Source of the DNA: Liolophura sinensis
Lineage: Eukaryota > Mollusca > Polyplacophora > Chitonida > Chitonidae
Assembly (NCBI RefSeq): GCF_032854445.1
Contig: NC_088301.1
Coordinates: forward strand, 41,401,187 to 41,465,186
Reading direction: 5' to 3'
Length of the DNA stretch: 64,000 bases
In this document: positions 36,346 through 49,420 of the stretch, piece by piece
Numbering within the stretch: position 1 is the stretch's first letter
How the letters are laid out: every line of letters begins with the position of its first letter
Translations under genes and position numbers: made by a program
Notes under the pieces: model-generated
What the model was told of the DNA's origin: nothing
What the model saw: the letters and a program-made list of their open reading frames with translations, nothing else
Databases searched by the model: none

Positions 36346-39300
36346 TATACAAGACTTGTAGCATGAAGGTGTGTGTTCAGAATTTGTGACTTAACATGCC
36401 TTAACACGTTGTGAGATGAATCTTTCACTTTCGAAATCAGTAATACTTTATCTAGTTTAAAATCAATTAACTCTAAGTATAGCCTTGATGGTTTAAAATA
36501 CGCCGGCAAAAAAAAAAAAACATTTGGGTTTACCTTACAAATCCTATTAGTTCCACACTTTGATCCTTGATAATATCCGCATAGATTTCTTCCGCCCAAA
36601 ATCCTTTCCTGTGATGCTTGTCTTAGGGAGTGAAAATAATCCTCTCATACCATGTGCTTAAATACCGAATTTTGGCATCATGTTTGACTGCCGGACATGA
36701 AAAATCATTCAGTGCTACAAAGTTTTAAATGAATGAGTTTTGACATCCATATATTTAACACCAACGGCAATAGCTGGATTAGTTTCAACGGAAATTAATG
36801 TTACCATGTCACTGATGTGTAAGTGAAATAACCCCCTACTTTTTCAACACACCTTTTATTTAACCTGACATTACCTTATATCCTGCTGCAAGGTTCACGA
36901 AATTTGTTGACGTTTCCTAAAATATGTACGCAATGGAAAGGGACCACTTCTGACGTGAATAAAATAAAGCTTTCTTAAAACTTCTACCTTTCATTATGCA
37001 AAGTATATAAAACATGTGAGATCAAAAACTCCTTTATGTCTTTTCAACAGCATATTAGTTTTCTTGGTGGCCAGGGAGTTTGGGGCGAGGTCTTTTGTAC
37101 TGAAGAAACAAAACACACAGACGTTTAAAAGGACGTATTGTCGACAGCGAAAAAATTGTGCTGTTATTTTAGGCGCCATCTTCATCTTCATAAAGTTGAG
37201 ACTTCTAAATGCCTACTAACATGTATCTGACACTGAGTGAACAATGGAACGCTCGGTTTTATCTGGGGTTTTCTTCCGTTGATCAACTCACTCAAGTCGC
37301 TAAGTTTAGAAACATGACCGAAGACTGGCTTTTCACTGGGTTACTTCCCCCTGTTGTCTAGACGACGGGAGATGTTCAGCCAACTTCAAATCTTAGACAC
37401 GTTATTGTATTGTAATTATGTGGTCTACCATGTAACTTCAGTTCTGCAGTGCACAACCCAAAACGAGGCCCTGCAGCGAGTCACCGAAATTGCTATCTCG
37501 CTACTGTCCTTCACTGCATCGACCTCTTTTGTGAAAAAGACCGAGATAGCGATTTTTCTACTAAACCAAATACGATCTTCCTTTCTGTCCATAATGCATT
37601 ATAAAATATTAGTAATTCCTAACGACCAGATTCTTATTTCATTTTAATTAACCCAAGTTCTTCTTGCTCTCATTCACTGCCATAGCCTATGATGTATGTG
37701 CCAACCTCAATGGCATTCTTTGCTTCAATGGTGAACTCAACTGAATAAACTATAATTTATTTGACCGTATCTGTCCAGACGGTAAAATATAAACTGACCT
37801 CCATACTGTAAGTTAATAAATCTTGAGTACGGCGTTAAACACCAATCAAATATACATGTAAATAAATAAATCCATCGATTTATGGAAACATGTAATGTGA
37901 TGATCTGTGATGATCATATTGTGGATTGCTTTAATGCAGTCAAACATTGATGTGAACATCCAGATGAAAACATTTATTTAGAGTCTGCCTATATTTGACA
38001 GAACATCTTTGAACAGATATTAGTTCTCAGTCTGATCTAATTTGTCTGCCCACAAAGTGTTATGGAGATGGAACGAATTCCACATTCATTTCTGATTTAG
38101 AGCAAAATTCAAACTGCTAGAAAGATAAGTATATGGCACTGGCAGTTGAAATGTTGACACGTTTGTCTGTAAATAACATTTATAAAATGGTAAGATTTTT
38201 ACCTTCTTGTGTTCAAAAGTAACGCCTTAAATTGTAGGCCTATGTCACATTTTGTGAAACTGGACCTACACCATTGTAACAGCAGCCATTAGCTGTCAAC
38301 TGTAACCTATAGAGCTCTAAACAAGAAATGCTTACGCATGTACAAAGTGCGCTTTTGATTTTCGCTCAGCGTTGGCGATCGAAACGGTGTTTCAACGGCG
38401 TGAATGACGCCATTAGTGAACGGCACAACGAACATATATGATGTGGGTCTTAACGGGAAGTACTTATTTGGGAAAACAGGACGGCCAAGTAAAATGTCAG
38501 GGCCGGAAATCGCATCTTTCACAGCGTAAAGGAGTTCCAACGGCTATAGATTGAGCCATTCTCTTGGAAGACGCGTTTCTCCCATGAATACGAATATCCG
38601 AGTCTGCAGGACCACAAAACGTGGTATTTTTCTTTCACGGGACACTGTATTGGTGATTAACTAACATACATAAACCTGGGACCGACCCGGAAATAAGTTC
38701 CCTTTTTTTGACTTCTCGCTTAGGTCTACAAAATCGCCTAATTCCGATGTGAGAATTATCCCTTGGTAACAACCCATAATTTGACCATTCCAATATTGAC
38801 CTTTTTAACCTCAAGAACACAGTTTCTTATTCGGATTTTCTTGTAGCTCATATATAGTGTCGGGATTGTTTCTTTTTTTTTTTTAGAAGACATATGGACG
38901 ACATAACCATCAGGGCTCTTCAGTCTATTCAGGTTTTGTGGAAAGCAGAACGGTGTATAGCGCATTCCTCTAAGTTTTGCACAGAAATATCGGTACTGAG
39001 TTCTTAGAATAACAGCCATCCTTATAAAGCCATTTTTTTTAATTCACAAAACAAGTTATCCAAATGAGAAGCTCGAGGCACAAAATTCATCAAAAAATAA
39101 CGAACGTGTACGAACTACACCCTGTAGCAGTTCTCTAGATTTTTAAGGAAAACAACTGCCTGATGTTCAGCTAAGGAATGATGATACATGTTATCATAAC
39201 GCCGATAGATCAGTACACAACAGTCTGGCATCTATCCATCTATATTTTTCAGGTATATGTACAATTCACTTGTTTTTACTTTGCATGGTATAATTTAGAG

Positions 39301-39472
39301 CTTAGGCTTTGGAATTTAGAAACAGACATTATGGGATTAAATTGCAGATATATCAGTACCTAACACTTTTCGTCACTTCTTACGTGTGGTAACAATACAC
39401 ATTCGTGTATATAAACTGTTTATGTTGAATTCATTTCTGTAACATGTATTTGGAATATTAACTTTCCAGGCC
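36346..39472. other. No gene seen
   Basis: It holds a SINE tail (37808) and a lone TTTGTGAAACTGGACC end motif (38254). Short complementary stretches TTGCTATCTCG and CGAGATAGCGA occur near 37487-37556. A 77-codon minus-strand frame at 38307 is unrecognised. Confidence 0.5.
37808..37873 (+). mobile_element. SINE family 1 tail fragment
   Basis: Only the 3' end is present: CTTGAGTACGGCGTTAAACA CCAATCAAAT, then an AT-rich tail with AAATAAATAAAT. Confidence 0.75.
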
Positions 39473-39700
39473 TTAGGCATGGCCAATCTTTTTGTTCTCA
39501 AATTGCTTCTTTACACGTCTCTAGAACTATTAGGCATGACCAGTCTTTTTATTCTCAAATTGGTTCTTTACACGTCTCTAGAACCATTAGGCATGACCAG
39601 TCTTTTTATTCTCAAATTGCTTCTTTACACGTCTCTAGAACCATTAGGCATGGCCAGTCTTTTTATTCTCAAATTGTTTCTTTACACATCGGTAGAACTA
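39473..39700 (+). repeat. Minisatellite, four 57-bp units, open as 19-residue repeats
   Basis: Units start at 39473, 39530, 39587 and 39644, each beginning TTAGGCATG and containing TTTATTCTCAAATTG and TTTACACGTCTCTAGAAC. The two central units are nearly identical. Because 57 is a multiple of three, the plus strand stays open and reads as hydrophobic 19-residue repeats with LFILKL and LYTSLE. The open frame runs to 39859. I see no promoter, splice or homology support for a gene. Confidence 0.85.
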
Positions 39701-40023
39701 TCTTTTTGTTGTCCATTCTACCACAAGACTTGTCCCAAAACAAATTTCTTGTATAACAAAGGCGCTGGAACAATGCTGAGTCGTATCCATATCAGCAGGT
39801 TCTGTGATGTTGAACTATGCGTTGCCCTGCAGGGATTGCTTTTCCACCTGTACAGGTAATACCGTGGGACCGGTATCACGATGTGCACTTAGCTCAGTGA
39901 GCCCTAACTCTCATGGCAGCGTATGTTGTAGAAATATTCAGTGCTACTTAACACAAAATACGTTTCATGAAACCGATCCCTACACGTCCTTTAACACCAT
40001 AGACAACTTTACTCTCTTTCTTT

Positions 40024-40060
40024 TTCTGGCTTATATTTGAGTTCTGGCTTATATTTGAGT
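40024..40060. repeat. 18-bp tandem duplication
   Basis: TCTGGCTTATATTTGAGT is present twice in a row. Confidence 0.85.
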
Positions 40061-40397
40061 GCGATAGCAGTTAGTGTAGGTGGGGAAATTAAAGACTTTA
40101 AAAAGTCTACTCTCTGCGTCCTCACTACGTTACCTTTTATGTTCTTCAACGTGGCCTTGGACAACAATCAAATAAGTCATCAAACTAACGCCTGATCTAA
40201 ATCCTATGCCCTAAATATCTGTAACTTCTTACGTGCCACATATGATTTAAAGCTCAATCTTTAAACACTGATTGTGTCAAAAACAAAATAAATACATGGA
40301 AGTAACTGTTCTTGTCAAAACTTTAATTATGGTACAAATTGTGGCATGATGTTTACACTGACCATATATAGCACCTCGTTAAATCTTATTATCATAA

Positions 40398-40470
40398 AAG
40401 AACTACAGCATGGAAAATGACAAAACCAGAGCAGCCACGACAGTATGATAACTGATGAATGATGTAAATG
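40398..40470 (+). repeat. R1 dispersed repeat, partial
   Basis: GAACTACAGCATGGAAAATG ACAAAACCAGAGCAGCCACG ACAGTATGATAACTG. The right part has decayed. Confidence 0.6.
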
Positions 40471-43400
40471 ATTACACAGTAGCGACTTGCATCACGTATT
40501 ACCATGGTTTATGCAGAATTGAGTAAAAAATATACGGTGATGTTTACAGCAATTCTATACATATCGCTAAAACAGAGTGACATAAAAAATATGTATGAAT
40601 ACTGTGAAACCTTAAGCAATTTATAACTGTGTTAGAGAGTGTCCTAGCTTAATAAATTTGTTTTCAAATTATATAATTGTAACAAAAACTAAAACCCTCA
40701 AATTTGTCACATATGTAATAAAGGCAACAAAGGTTGATATGTACACGTATAAGGTTTTTTTAAGTTGTTTTCCATGACGAACTTACCAAAACAACAAACT
40801 GACCATAATCGGTCCAAAAATATGTAATTTACGATGTTAAAATAAAATCAGTACTATTTTCATTAAGCTAGAAAATTTGAGAGGCTGTATACTTTTTTTG
40901 TACATATCATAGGAAAAGAAGTCTTATACAACACTAACAGAAACAGCATCAATAAAATAATGTAACAATGTAATGTTATTCCTAAACAGCATCAGGTCCC
41001 TACTAAACTAGACAGTCTGTACGTTTAGCGAACCTTCTCAACCCTCTTAACAAGAGCTCTTTGACAGGGACTATAAAGACATTTTAGAGTAAGACAAGAT
41101 CTTGGCGCCAGAAGAAATCGTCTCACTCAGAATTTTTCTAATCTCTACACTGCCAGCTCTCAACGAGATTTAATTGACAGAACTTCCTCATTAATATGAT
41201 ATACGCCGGTGCATTCATGTCAACACTTACAAAACGGTCTATAGATACACTATATATACATATAACATATACAGGTTATCGTTTTCCGCGGTGTTTCAGT
41301 GTTTATAAATCTCCTGGTGTTCCTCGTCAATAATATCTACTAGAAACTCATTTAAACCATTTACTAGTATCCCAGGTGTATAAATATCCTTCTCATTCGC
41401 ACAGAGATCATACACAAGTAGTATAATGATAAACCCAACTAAGTGTTGAAACAGATATATACGCCTTCGTTGGCTAAAGCTGAAACACCACATCTATAAG
41501 AGGACATACAATGCATCATGTATCTTTATCTTCTTCATAGCGGCCTATCGTCAGGCAGATCGACCATGGGTAAATATCAATGGTTCTGTACAAAGGCTAT
41601 ACATATCAGGTTTAGTAACCTTTGTTCTAAAATTATTTGCATTCTAAATTTTATTTTTGAGCAACATTTTTATATGTAAATTTGGACAGAACATTAAACT
41701 AGGATCTCTAGCGTTCTACTATGCATTTACCCGATTCTTATCCTTCGTTCCCCTAGAGGTTTTTACTCTCTCTCCAAAGCGATGAGGGTGTATGGACATG
41801 AAGAGGCGTCAACAGATCAATCCTTCTAATATCGGTTGAAGCTTAATCTTGGCAGTTTTCCATAACGCCATGTTCAGTAACACTCAAGTCGCAAAGCTGG
41901 CAGAATACATTCCCACTTGGAAGCAAAAGAATCTTGATTTGGAGTAGCCTATCCAAACCAAGTCCTGTTACATGGATTGGCTGCGTCTGCGTGAGCGTGT
42001 CTGTGAACACGCTGCAAGTATCCATGGTGGAAACTTTGAGAGCGGGTTAGCAACGGTTATGGTATTATATATATATTCCTTCAATCAGACAAAGCACATT
42101 TATTGTGAGGGGAAAGGCCATGTCGAATTTGATAACATTTTATTTTGGAAAGTAAGGAAAAAAGGTTTATAGAAAGGCGTTTGAAAAACTGGCATCCAAC
42201 CATTTTGTTTTTGATACATGAAGTTGCGAAAGCTGTGAAAGGATTCATTAAGTTGGAAACCTTCGTCATGATTTCTTGACCAAAGGCTTTTTTATTTATG
42301 GAATGGAAATGTGGTGAAGGTTTTCAAGCTTTTCTGTTTAAAAGATTTAACAATGAAATAATTTACTACTCGTTCATCGTTTCGATATTTGTCACGCTTG
42401 TCGTCGTAGCCTGGGTTCAGCTGACTTTTCTGTGTGTCAAGGAGAACCAGATCCTGCTAGGGAAGAATAAGATTTCCCTTGTCCTGACCTACATGCAAAC
42501 TGTTTAGTGTTGCTTGTCGTGTGTTTTCCAACCCAGAGAAATCTATATTTCATATGTGTTCTCATTTGTGGAGTCTTAAATTTCAGATGGTTTTGGAGGT
42601 CCTTTTGCTCTGGACAGAGATTCTTATTTTCTTCACCGTATAGTTGGGCTAGTTGGGTAATCACATCTCCAATGAAATAACACACCTGTGAAACGCTGTT
42701 TTGCCAAAGAATTATGGGTATTTTCTGTAAAGCACCTATCTCCGTTCGTTCTTTCAACGTTAAGTGCTATAGAAAACACGTTTGCTTAAATAGTCAAAAA
42801 AAACTTTGAAGGGGTGGCACGCAGGATTTTTTTTAATCAAATAAACCATACACATCTTTAATTTAAAATCTGAGGCATTTCGCTGTCTTTAACACATAAC
42901 TGCAACTTTCCATGACACTGATCTTCATCTTCACCAGACCAAGTCTCGCAATTTCTAAACGCTCAGATACAAAAAAAAATATATAAATAATTAGCTTCAT
43001 CAAGGTAAAACTGAAATCTGAGTTTTTAAGGTTTATAGAGTAAACAGGTCTACTGAAAACAGACGTTTCAAAACTTAAAGGGAGACATAAACTATGGTGT
43101 CCCATTGACATACATGTATCTAGCTATCGCAGATTAAATTAATTATAACTATCATCACAAGATATATACCAGCATATATATGTACACTTTGCGGAAAAGG
43201 ATTCTCTAGAAGCCTTATCTATCCACAGAACATCTTGGCACATAAAATTGTTCTATATGGAAATTTCAGATTGGTTACAGTTCATTCTCATTGGTGTTTC
43301 AAACCAGTCTTTGTGGCGACCTTAGGAGTATTTATTCTACCCGTCTCGAACGAGGCTGTGCTGTTAATCAAGAATGATTATAACTAGACTTGGGGTTATT

Positions 43401-43717
43401 CAACACCTGCCGGTATATCCACATTATGCAATTTTTAATGTTATCAGTAGATGCTGTGCAAGTTGTCCAACAGAAAGTTAACAATCGCACTGCCTTCATC
43501 AACAATAAATTGTACAACATGTAGCACAATGTGTCAAAAACAGCCAAAGTTTGCCTTGTAACATTGTCCCTAAAATCACCAAATTTCAACAACATCCAAT
43601 AAAAACTTTTCCTTTTACAGTTCTTAAAGCTTTCAAAAAGCTTTCAAAAAACGGAAGAAAAATAATAAAAATCCGAACGACTTCAATAGGTTTCCCAGTG
43701 CAGAGTGCTGGGCCATC

Positions 43718-43768
<51 letters not shown>

Positions 43769-43811
43769 TGATAATAATAATGACAATAATAATAATAATA
43801 ATAATAATAAA
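43718..43811. repeat. (TAA)n microsatellite
   Basis: About 31 TAA units with a few GATGATAA and TGACAA interruptions. Long Asn or Leu runs in the translated frames come from this tract. Confidence 0.95.
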
Positions 43812-44471
43812 GACCTATATACAGTCGCTGTGATCGCTGCTCATTTACTGGGGCGCCGTTCATAAAATAATATATTATATTTTATAAGCTCTTATGGAGA
43901 AAAAACAATTTCACGATTTTTTATGCCTTTCATGTTGATATTAACCTAAACTTGTCTGTGAGTTGAGTTCGGTTTAACCGATTTTAACAGGCTGAAGTAA
44001 CATAATAACTAATAGGATAATGCTTGTCTGTTAATCTTTTCATTTGTTTATATAACCAGAATGGCTTTGTATTACAAAACGATAATTACGCCCAAAACCC
44101 TCAGATCACCGCGGTTGGTCTAAAAGGAGACAATTTCTGTAGTCTCAACTATGCTTAGCCGGGTTATACATGTATGTCAACAAATAAAAGGTACTCGGAC
44201 CGATTCCTCAAAGACAGTTTTTTCAAAAATCTAGATTTTAAATATCGCTGAAACGTTTACTTTAAGTGTTATAGGCTTACTATGAGACATGTATTACAAT
44301 GAGACATGTATTACCATATCAACGCTCGAGAGCATACAATTCGGAATATAAAGGGCCTACCGATGTTCTAATTTCTTACTGATGTCGAATGGGAACAAGA
44401 ACATCTGATTTTAAACTGAAATCCAATTGCTTAAACTACGACTCTAATCTATAGTTAAAACAGTTGTTTTA

Positions 44472-44508
44472 ACGGTATACACATTTAACAGTTAAATGTG
44501 TATACCGT
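44472..44508. repeat. Perfect 18-bp palindrome with one-base centre
   Basis: The arms ACGGTATACACATTTAAC (44472..44489) and GTTAAATGTGTATACCGT (44491..44508) are exact reverse complements around a single A. A second partial palindrome, GTTAAAACAGTTGTTTTAAC (44454..44473), touches it on the left. Confidence 0.9.
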
Positions 44509-44904
44509 ACATGCCTTACGGTTAATGTAGAAATAATTTTTGAAAACAACCTATTTGGGACTGTTGACTATGATATTTCCATAAAACCATGTAAATACAC
44601 AACTATGAATGTCTTCGAACTGAATACCGGACAGGCCGTCTACACGTAGGCCCTAGTTCACGGACTACTGAACTTTGTCCATGCCGAAGGACAAACAAAT
44701 CCATGTGTGTCGCTTTCACTGAGACCATGGTGACCTTAATAACGTTGAGTTCAATGCTGCTGCTGCATAAACCCTGAATGATTGTAAATATGCGATGTTG
44801 ATGGTATATTTTTGTCTGATATCAGGGAATTGATAAAACGTCAGTCGATTCGGAGGTTTACCGATGTCTTATAGCGAAAAAGTGCATGATATAATTATAT
44901 GCTT

Positions 44905-45530
44905 GTCTGAGAATTGGGAATCCATACTTTGAATAAATTGGAACCGCGACAGCATACACTATTATCTGCAAACGAGGAGTAACTGCATGCGGTAGCAGAT
45001 GTGCGACACTGCTGTTGTCCGGGAATTGGGAATCTTTGCAAATGCAAACTGATCTGCGACACAACTGTTGTTTAAAAGTGGGGAATCTTTGCATATAAGC
45101 TTGAATGACGATCTGCGACACCACTTTGTTATCTAAAAATGGGGAATCGTTGCAAGCGATCACCCGATCTGCGACAGAATTATTGTCTGGAAATGGTGAA
45201 TCTTTGCATAAAAGAATGCCAATCTGCGACACCTCCGTATATTGTCTGGAAATGGGGAATCGTTGCAAGCGATAACCCGATCTGCTACACAACTGATGTC
45301 TGGAAATTGGGAATCTTCGCATAAAAGAATGCCAATCTGCGACACCTCTGTATATTGTCTGGAAATGGGGAATCGTTGCAAGCGATAACCCGATCTGCGA
45401 CACAACTGATGTCTGGAAATTGGGAATCTTTGCAAACGAATACAGATCTGAGACACAGCTATTGTCTGGAATTGGGGATTCTTTAGATACGATAGCCGAT
45501 CTGTGACATAGCTGTTGTTGAAAACAAGGC
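44905..45530. repeat. Minisatellite of about 54/59-bp units with a 113-bp higher-order repeat
   Basis: About ten units alternate the blocks TGTCTGGAAATGGGGAATC, TTGCA and GATCTGCGACACAACTG. The pair of unlike units 45206..45318 is repeated from 45319 with only a few changes, a 113-bp period. Long minus-strand open frames result from the near-multiple-of-three periods and encode Arg/Gln/Ser-rich repeats. No gene is supported. Confidence 0.85.
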
Positions 45531-47194
45531 CAATTTTATCAGAAAGTGGAGAAGAATAAAACACACGTGATCTTTGTTCTGTAACAAAATTATTTTGTAC
45601 AACTGTGCTCACACATATTTGCCGATCTGTAAGCTGTAAAATTATGATATGTCTGCTCTCAAAGTCATAAAGAGTGGTTGTATTTAAGAGTTTTGAACAC
45701 ATCCCTGTGAAAAAATAGTAAAAGTTTATTACAGGTGCCTGATTATCAACAAGCTGGTAATGTGCTTCCTAACACCGCGGGCTATCCGGTTTCCTCTTCA
45801 CAAAATCTGATTATCACCGCATAGGTGATAGCTGACAATAAGCTGTATACAATTAATACTAGCATAACTCCTTATATAATTTCATCTTATTAAGATATCT
45901 GCAAGAGATCAGTATGGTATAGCTTAAAAAATATTTATGCTTTGTTTTTTCTTACTTAGTCATGCGTATATTTACCGCTACCTAATCAATCGGAACGCCT
46001 TTCAGCAAATATCAATTTTTCGTTATTTGCGGAGATGAATTACCTCCCTTAGACCAGTGACGAATTTCTGGTATACCTGTACAAGTAGTCGCCCTGTACT
46101 AGTTTTACCCGACTGGATGAGCTTTATAGGCCTTTCGTCTAAAAGAAAGTCGCTCGGCAGATAGCATACAAAAGTAATTAAATATAGTAATTCACATATG
46201 AGCAGCTTTATTATGTACCGAAATTTTACATTCCTGTGGCAACCTACATGCATGTAGACCTCTACCGAGTGACATTTTCCTTATTTTCTTTCTATATTAA
46301 ACATTTCCTGTCTAATTAAAGAGGCTATACCGGACACATTTCGCACAAATCCATCTTCACTTATGAAATCTAATTTTCTGCAATCTACCAAGAATAACTC
46401 AAATTATTTTAGAAAATATCAGATAGGTACCTGTACTATTCTGAAGGTTGAGAAAATTTTGCTACCTTCTTTTGAAAATTTTAGGTACCGGTAGTTTATT
46501 ACCGTTTTTGAAGGGTAACACGTTCACAGATGAAGCAGATGTTTTGTGAAAAGTAATTATTTGGACTATTCAGAACTAATAGCAAACCTTCGATTGGGTT
46601 TGCACTGATTGAATTTGTATCCAAAATCTCTGGTGTACCGGTAACTCTTTAATTCCAGTCTATACAATCTGTAGTTTTCTTCGCTTTGGTGCTAATTGTT
46701 ATCATCGTCGTCGACAGAAAATATGCCTATATTTTTTGGAATCAAGTAAGTCTTAAAATAGTTCTGTTGATGCTGAGGATTACATTTTCATAGTATTTAC
46801 ATGATCCTACCAAACAAATAGTTCGATTAAAAAAAAGTTCAATAGAACTTAGGCAAAATGTGTAACTTAAAACAGAAAGTTAATGGAGGAAATTTCAAGT
46901 CTTTGACATGTAAGGTCAAACTGGGCAATTTTCAACCGTGCACAGGGACTACATTTCTACGCTCGGTAAGGTATTACCTCCCTTAGACCAGCACACCTGT
47001 TCAGCTATTCTGAACACCGCTAGGGGTTATCATGTCCATGTATGTCAGGGACATTAATGGCGGGAATAAAGGTCATGAGAGATGGCTGTGTACGGCATGG
47101 AAAGTTGTCTTTGACACAAAGAACATATTTGTTTATGAGATTGTCCTTTTAGAATATAGATTCGTTCCGTACGTCTGTTATATTAATTCATGCT
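45531..47194. other. No gene; repeated ATTACCTCCCTTAGACCAG
   Basis: The 19-base string ATTACCTCCCTTAGACCAG occurs near 46037 and again near 46972 in the same orientation, about 935 bp apart. They may be ends of a decayed element. Nothing else is seen. Confidence 0.45.
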
Positions 47195-47310
47195 GGCTTC
47201 CCCTCCTGTCTTACGTGGGAAGGTCTGGCAACAATCTGCGGATGTTCGTGGGTTTCCACCTGGCTCTGAGTACGGCGTAAAACACCAATCAAATAAATAA
47301 ATAAATGAAT
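47195..47310 (+). mobile_element. SINE family 1 copy, 5'-truncated
   Basis: It carries GGCTTCCCCTCCTGTCTTAC, GGAAGGTCTGGCAACAATCT, and then GAGTACGGCGTAAAACACCA ATCAAATAAATAAATAAAT. The tail is the clearest in the window. The open frame across it is repeat-derived. Confidence 0.8.
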
Positions 47311-47326
47311 ATTATATTAAGTCTAA

Positions 47327-47535
47327 TCGGGGGCCTCCGCGGCCGAGGTGGTTATCATTCCAAGGCGGCCCAATAACCCAGGAGGCTTTCACCAGTGTGT
47401 TCGCTGTGAGTGGGAAGGTCTGTCAGAAACCTGCCTTCCTCTCCTGTTACACGTGGGAAAGAGCCTGCAACCTGGGGATGGTCGTGCTCTCCGTGAGATA
47501 TTCTTGAGTAGGTCTAAACACCCATTAAATAAAAT
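47327..47535 (+). mobile_element. SINE family 1 copy with tRNA-like head, internally deleted
   Basis: It begins GGGCCTCCGCGGCCGAGGTG GTTA, resembling a tRNA A-box region, then TTCGCTGTGAGTG where a B box would lie. It continues through GGGAAGGTCTGTCAGAAACC to ATATTCTTGAGTAGGTCTAA and an AAATAAA tail. The middle of the family body is missing. It follows another family 1 copy in the same orientation. Confidence 0.8.
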
Positions 47536-49420
47536 TGCCTTGCACTGCTGCCATGATATTGGTAGGCTGAAGATTATTTCACCAGATAGTGATAGATTTC
47601 AAGGTTAAAAGGAATTAGTCTGGGATAAAAAAAATATTGTGGGCTAAAATGGATAGAAGTTGAGCTCTTATAAAGCAGGACGCTAGTGTGCGGTTCTTTC
47701 TGAATGGCTGATACAGTTCGAATTACACGGTTGTACTAATTCTAAATGTGTATAAGATGAATATGAAATGTATTTCTCCATATATATAATGTTTCCGAAA
47801 TATCAGAGCAAAATACAGAATTAATAATGTTTTATTGGTATATAACAGAATGCTTTTTTGCGTCTAATTGCCCTAGATACAAATAAATATCTTCGAATTC
47901 AGTTGGGTGGGCAGTTTACAGTTGGTCCTTGATTTATTGGTGGGGAGCTAATAGATGGGGTGGGGTGTAACTCTTAAATACAGTCAACTGCAACAGAACC
48001 AAGTTGATTTGACATGGCAGTGAGAGCATTACTTATAATTGTGCTGGTGTGGTCTGCAAAGAAAATGAATTGGAGAGTTGGGATATAGGATAGATATCAT
48101 TACATACATGGGGACAAAAATATACGGTTACGGAGCGCGCCTAAGTTGCTGTTATTTAATTCTAAAAGACATATAGAATTCGCACCCTAACTGATTCAAA
48201 TTTTTACCCTACTACACTATTGTCACTGCTCAGGTTTTAGTCTGCGCTGTAGTTTTTTTACAGAAAAGAGCTTCGTGAAATGCATGTATGTAGTTATATG
48301 TACTACATATACTGCGTATGCTCACCTTGTTAGATTTGGAAAATGCGATCATTTGAAACCTATAATTTTCAACAACCCTGTAAAGAAAAGCAGAATTAGC
48401 GACGGAAGGGATTAAGAAACTGATACATATCCATGAACAATGGAGACTTCGTGGCCATATAAACAAAATTTGATTACGATCGTATTTACGAAAGTTTAAA
48501 ATATTTCAAACTGCCAAACCTGAAAATTTCAGATTGGATTTTCGTTAGTAAATATTCTGCCACAAGTCTCGTGCGAAGGGGGAGAAAAACAACAGGCAAG
48601 GATTCGATAGAGTTGGATTTTCTGATCAATCTCTGATTTTCAACTTTTCCGTTTGACTTGAGTGTGGCCAGGAGAACCGATAATATCTAAGGATTCATAG
48701 CTTGAAGCGAGGACGGAGAAGTCTGTGACGTCAAATGGAGGGTTGTTGTCCGCATCAGTGATGTATTCCATGTCGAATTAACAAAGTGTCAGTTCATGAC
48801 TTACTTCCATATTTGGAGACAACCGGGTTAATTTATAAACATGTTACTGTTACAATTGTCGACTGTAACCAGGTATTCATTATTTCGATCTGACTGCATG
48901 TGAAAGGGTCGGCATTTTCTGGAACGTGCAAGTTTCCAGTTGGAGATGTCATTACATTTTGTCCTTTCGTCTTTTGGATTCGATTCCAATGAGAACGATG
49001 AATCAGGTGGAAGGTGCCTTTATGCAAGCTAGTGGGAATGACTGCTCGAGATTTCCGAAAAACGTTTCCATCTTAGACAGCTGACAGCTCGGGAGACACT
49101 GGAAGCTTAATGACTATGATCTGCAAGAGTACAGGATCAAGGTTTGTCTCTCTATCAATTTCGTTCATCAAGGACTGATTGGCAGATACTCGGTCATGTT
49201 GATGGACGTGATGTAATGTACACTTACATGAATATAGATGGTTGTGTATAGTCATGGATTTTTTGTAGAATATTGCATATGTAAGCAGCATTCACTGGTT
49301 TTTTTCTCTAGATGGAATCTATAGGAGTGCTTGAATTTATACATAGGGTACAAATTACATGTATATGCAGAGTGGTTCTTTCTCGATCTATCTGAATATA
49401 GTCCATTTTAACTCGGTGGT
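47536..49420. other. No gene seen
   Basis: AT-rich. One R1 fragment at 48214. Confidence 0.5.
48214..48256 (-). repeat. R1 short fragment
   Basis: ACACTATTGTCACTGCTCAG GTTTTAGTCTGCGCTGTAG. Confidence 0.5.

Larger units (their letters stand above)
39860..44453. other. No gene seen
   Basis: AT-rich DNA with one R1 copy, one 18-bp duplication and the TAA microsatellite. A GAGACATGTATTAC duplication lies at about 44284-44312. Confidence 0.5.

Noticed and set aside
37487-37560. Hairpin TTGCTATCTCG / CGAGATAGCGA
   Set aside because: Short arms with a mismatch; could easily be chance.
43551-43865. Open frames with Asn or Leu runs
   Set aside because: They are translations of the (TAA)n microsatellite.
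44905-45530. CRISPR-like appearance of repeated blocks
   Set aside because: The spacers themselves are repeated, units are diverged, and the DNA is eukaryotic. It is a minisatellite.
44858-45702. Two overlapping minus-strand frames of about 180 codons
   Set aside because: They are by-products of the tandem array with near-codon-multiple periods; both frames are open at once and neither resembles a protein family.
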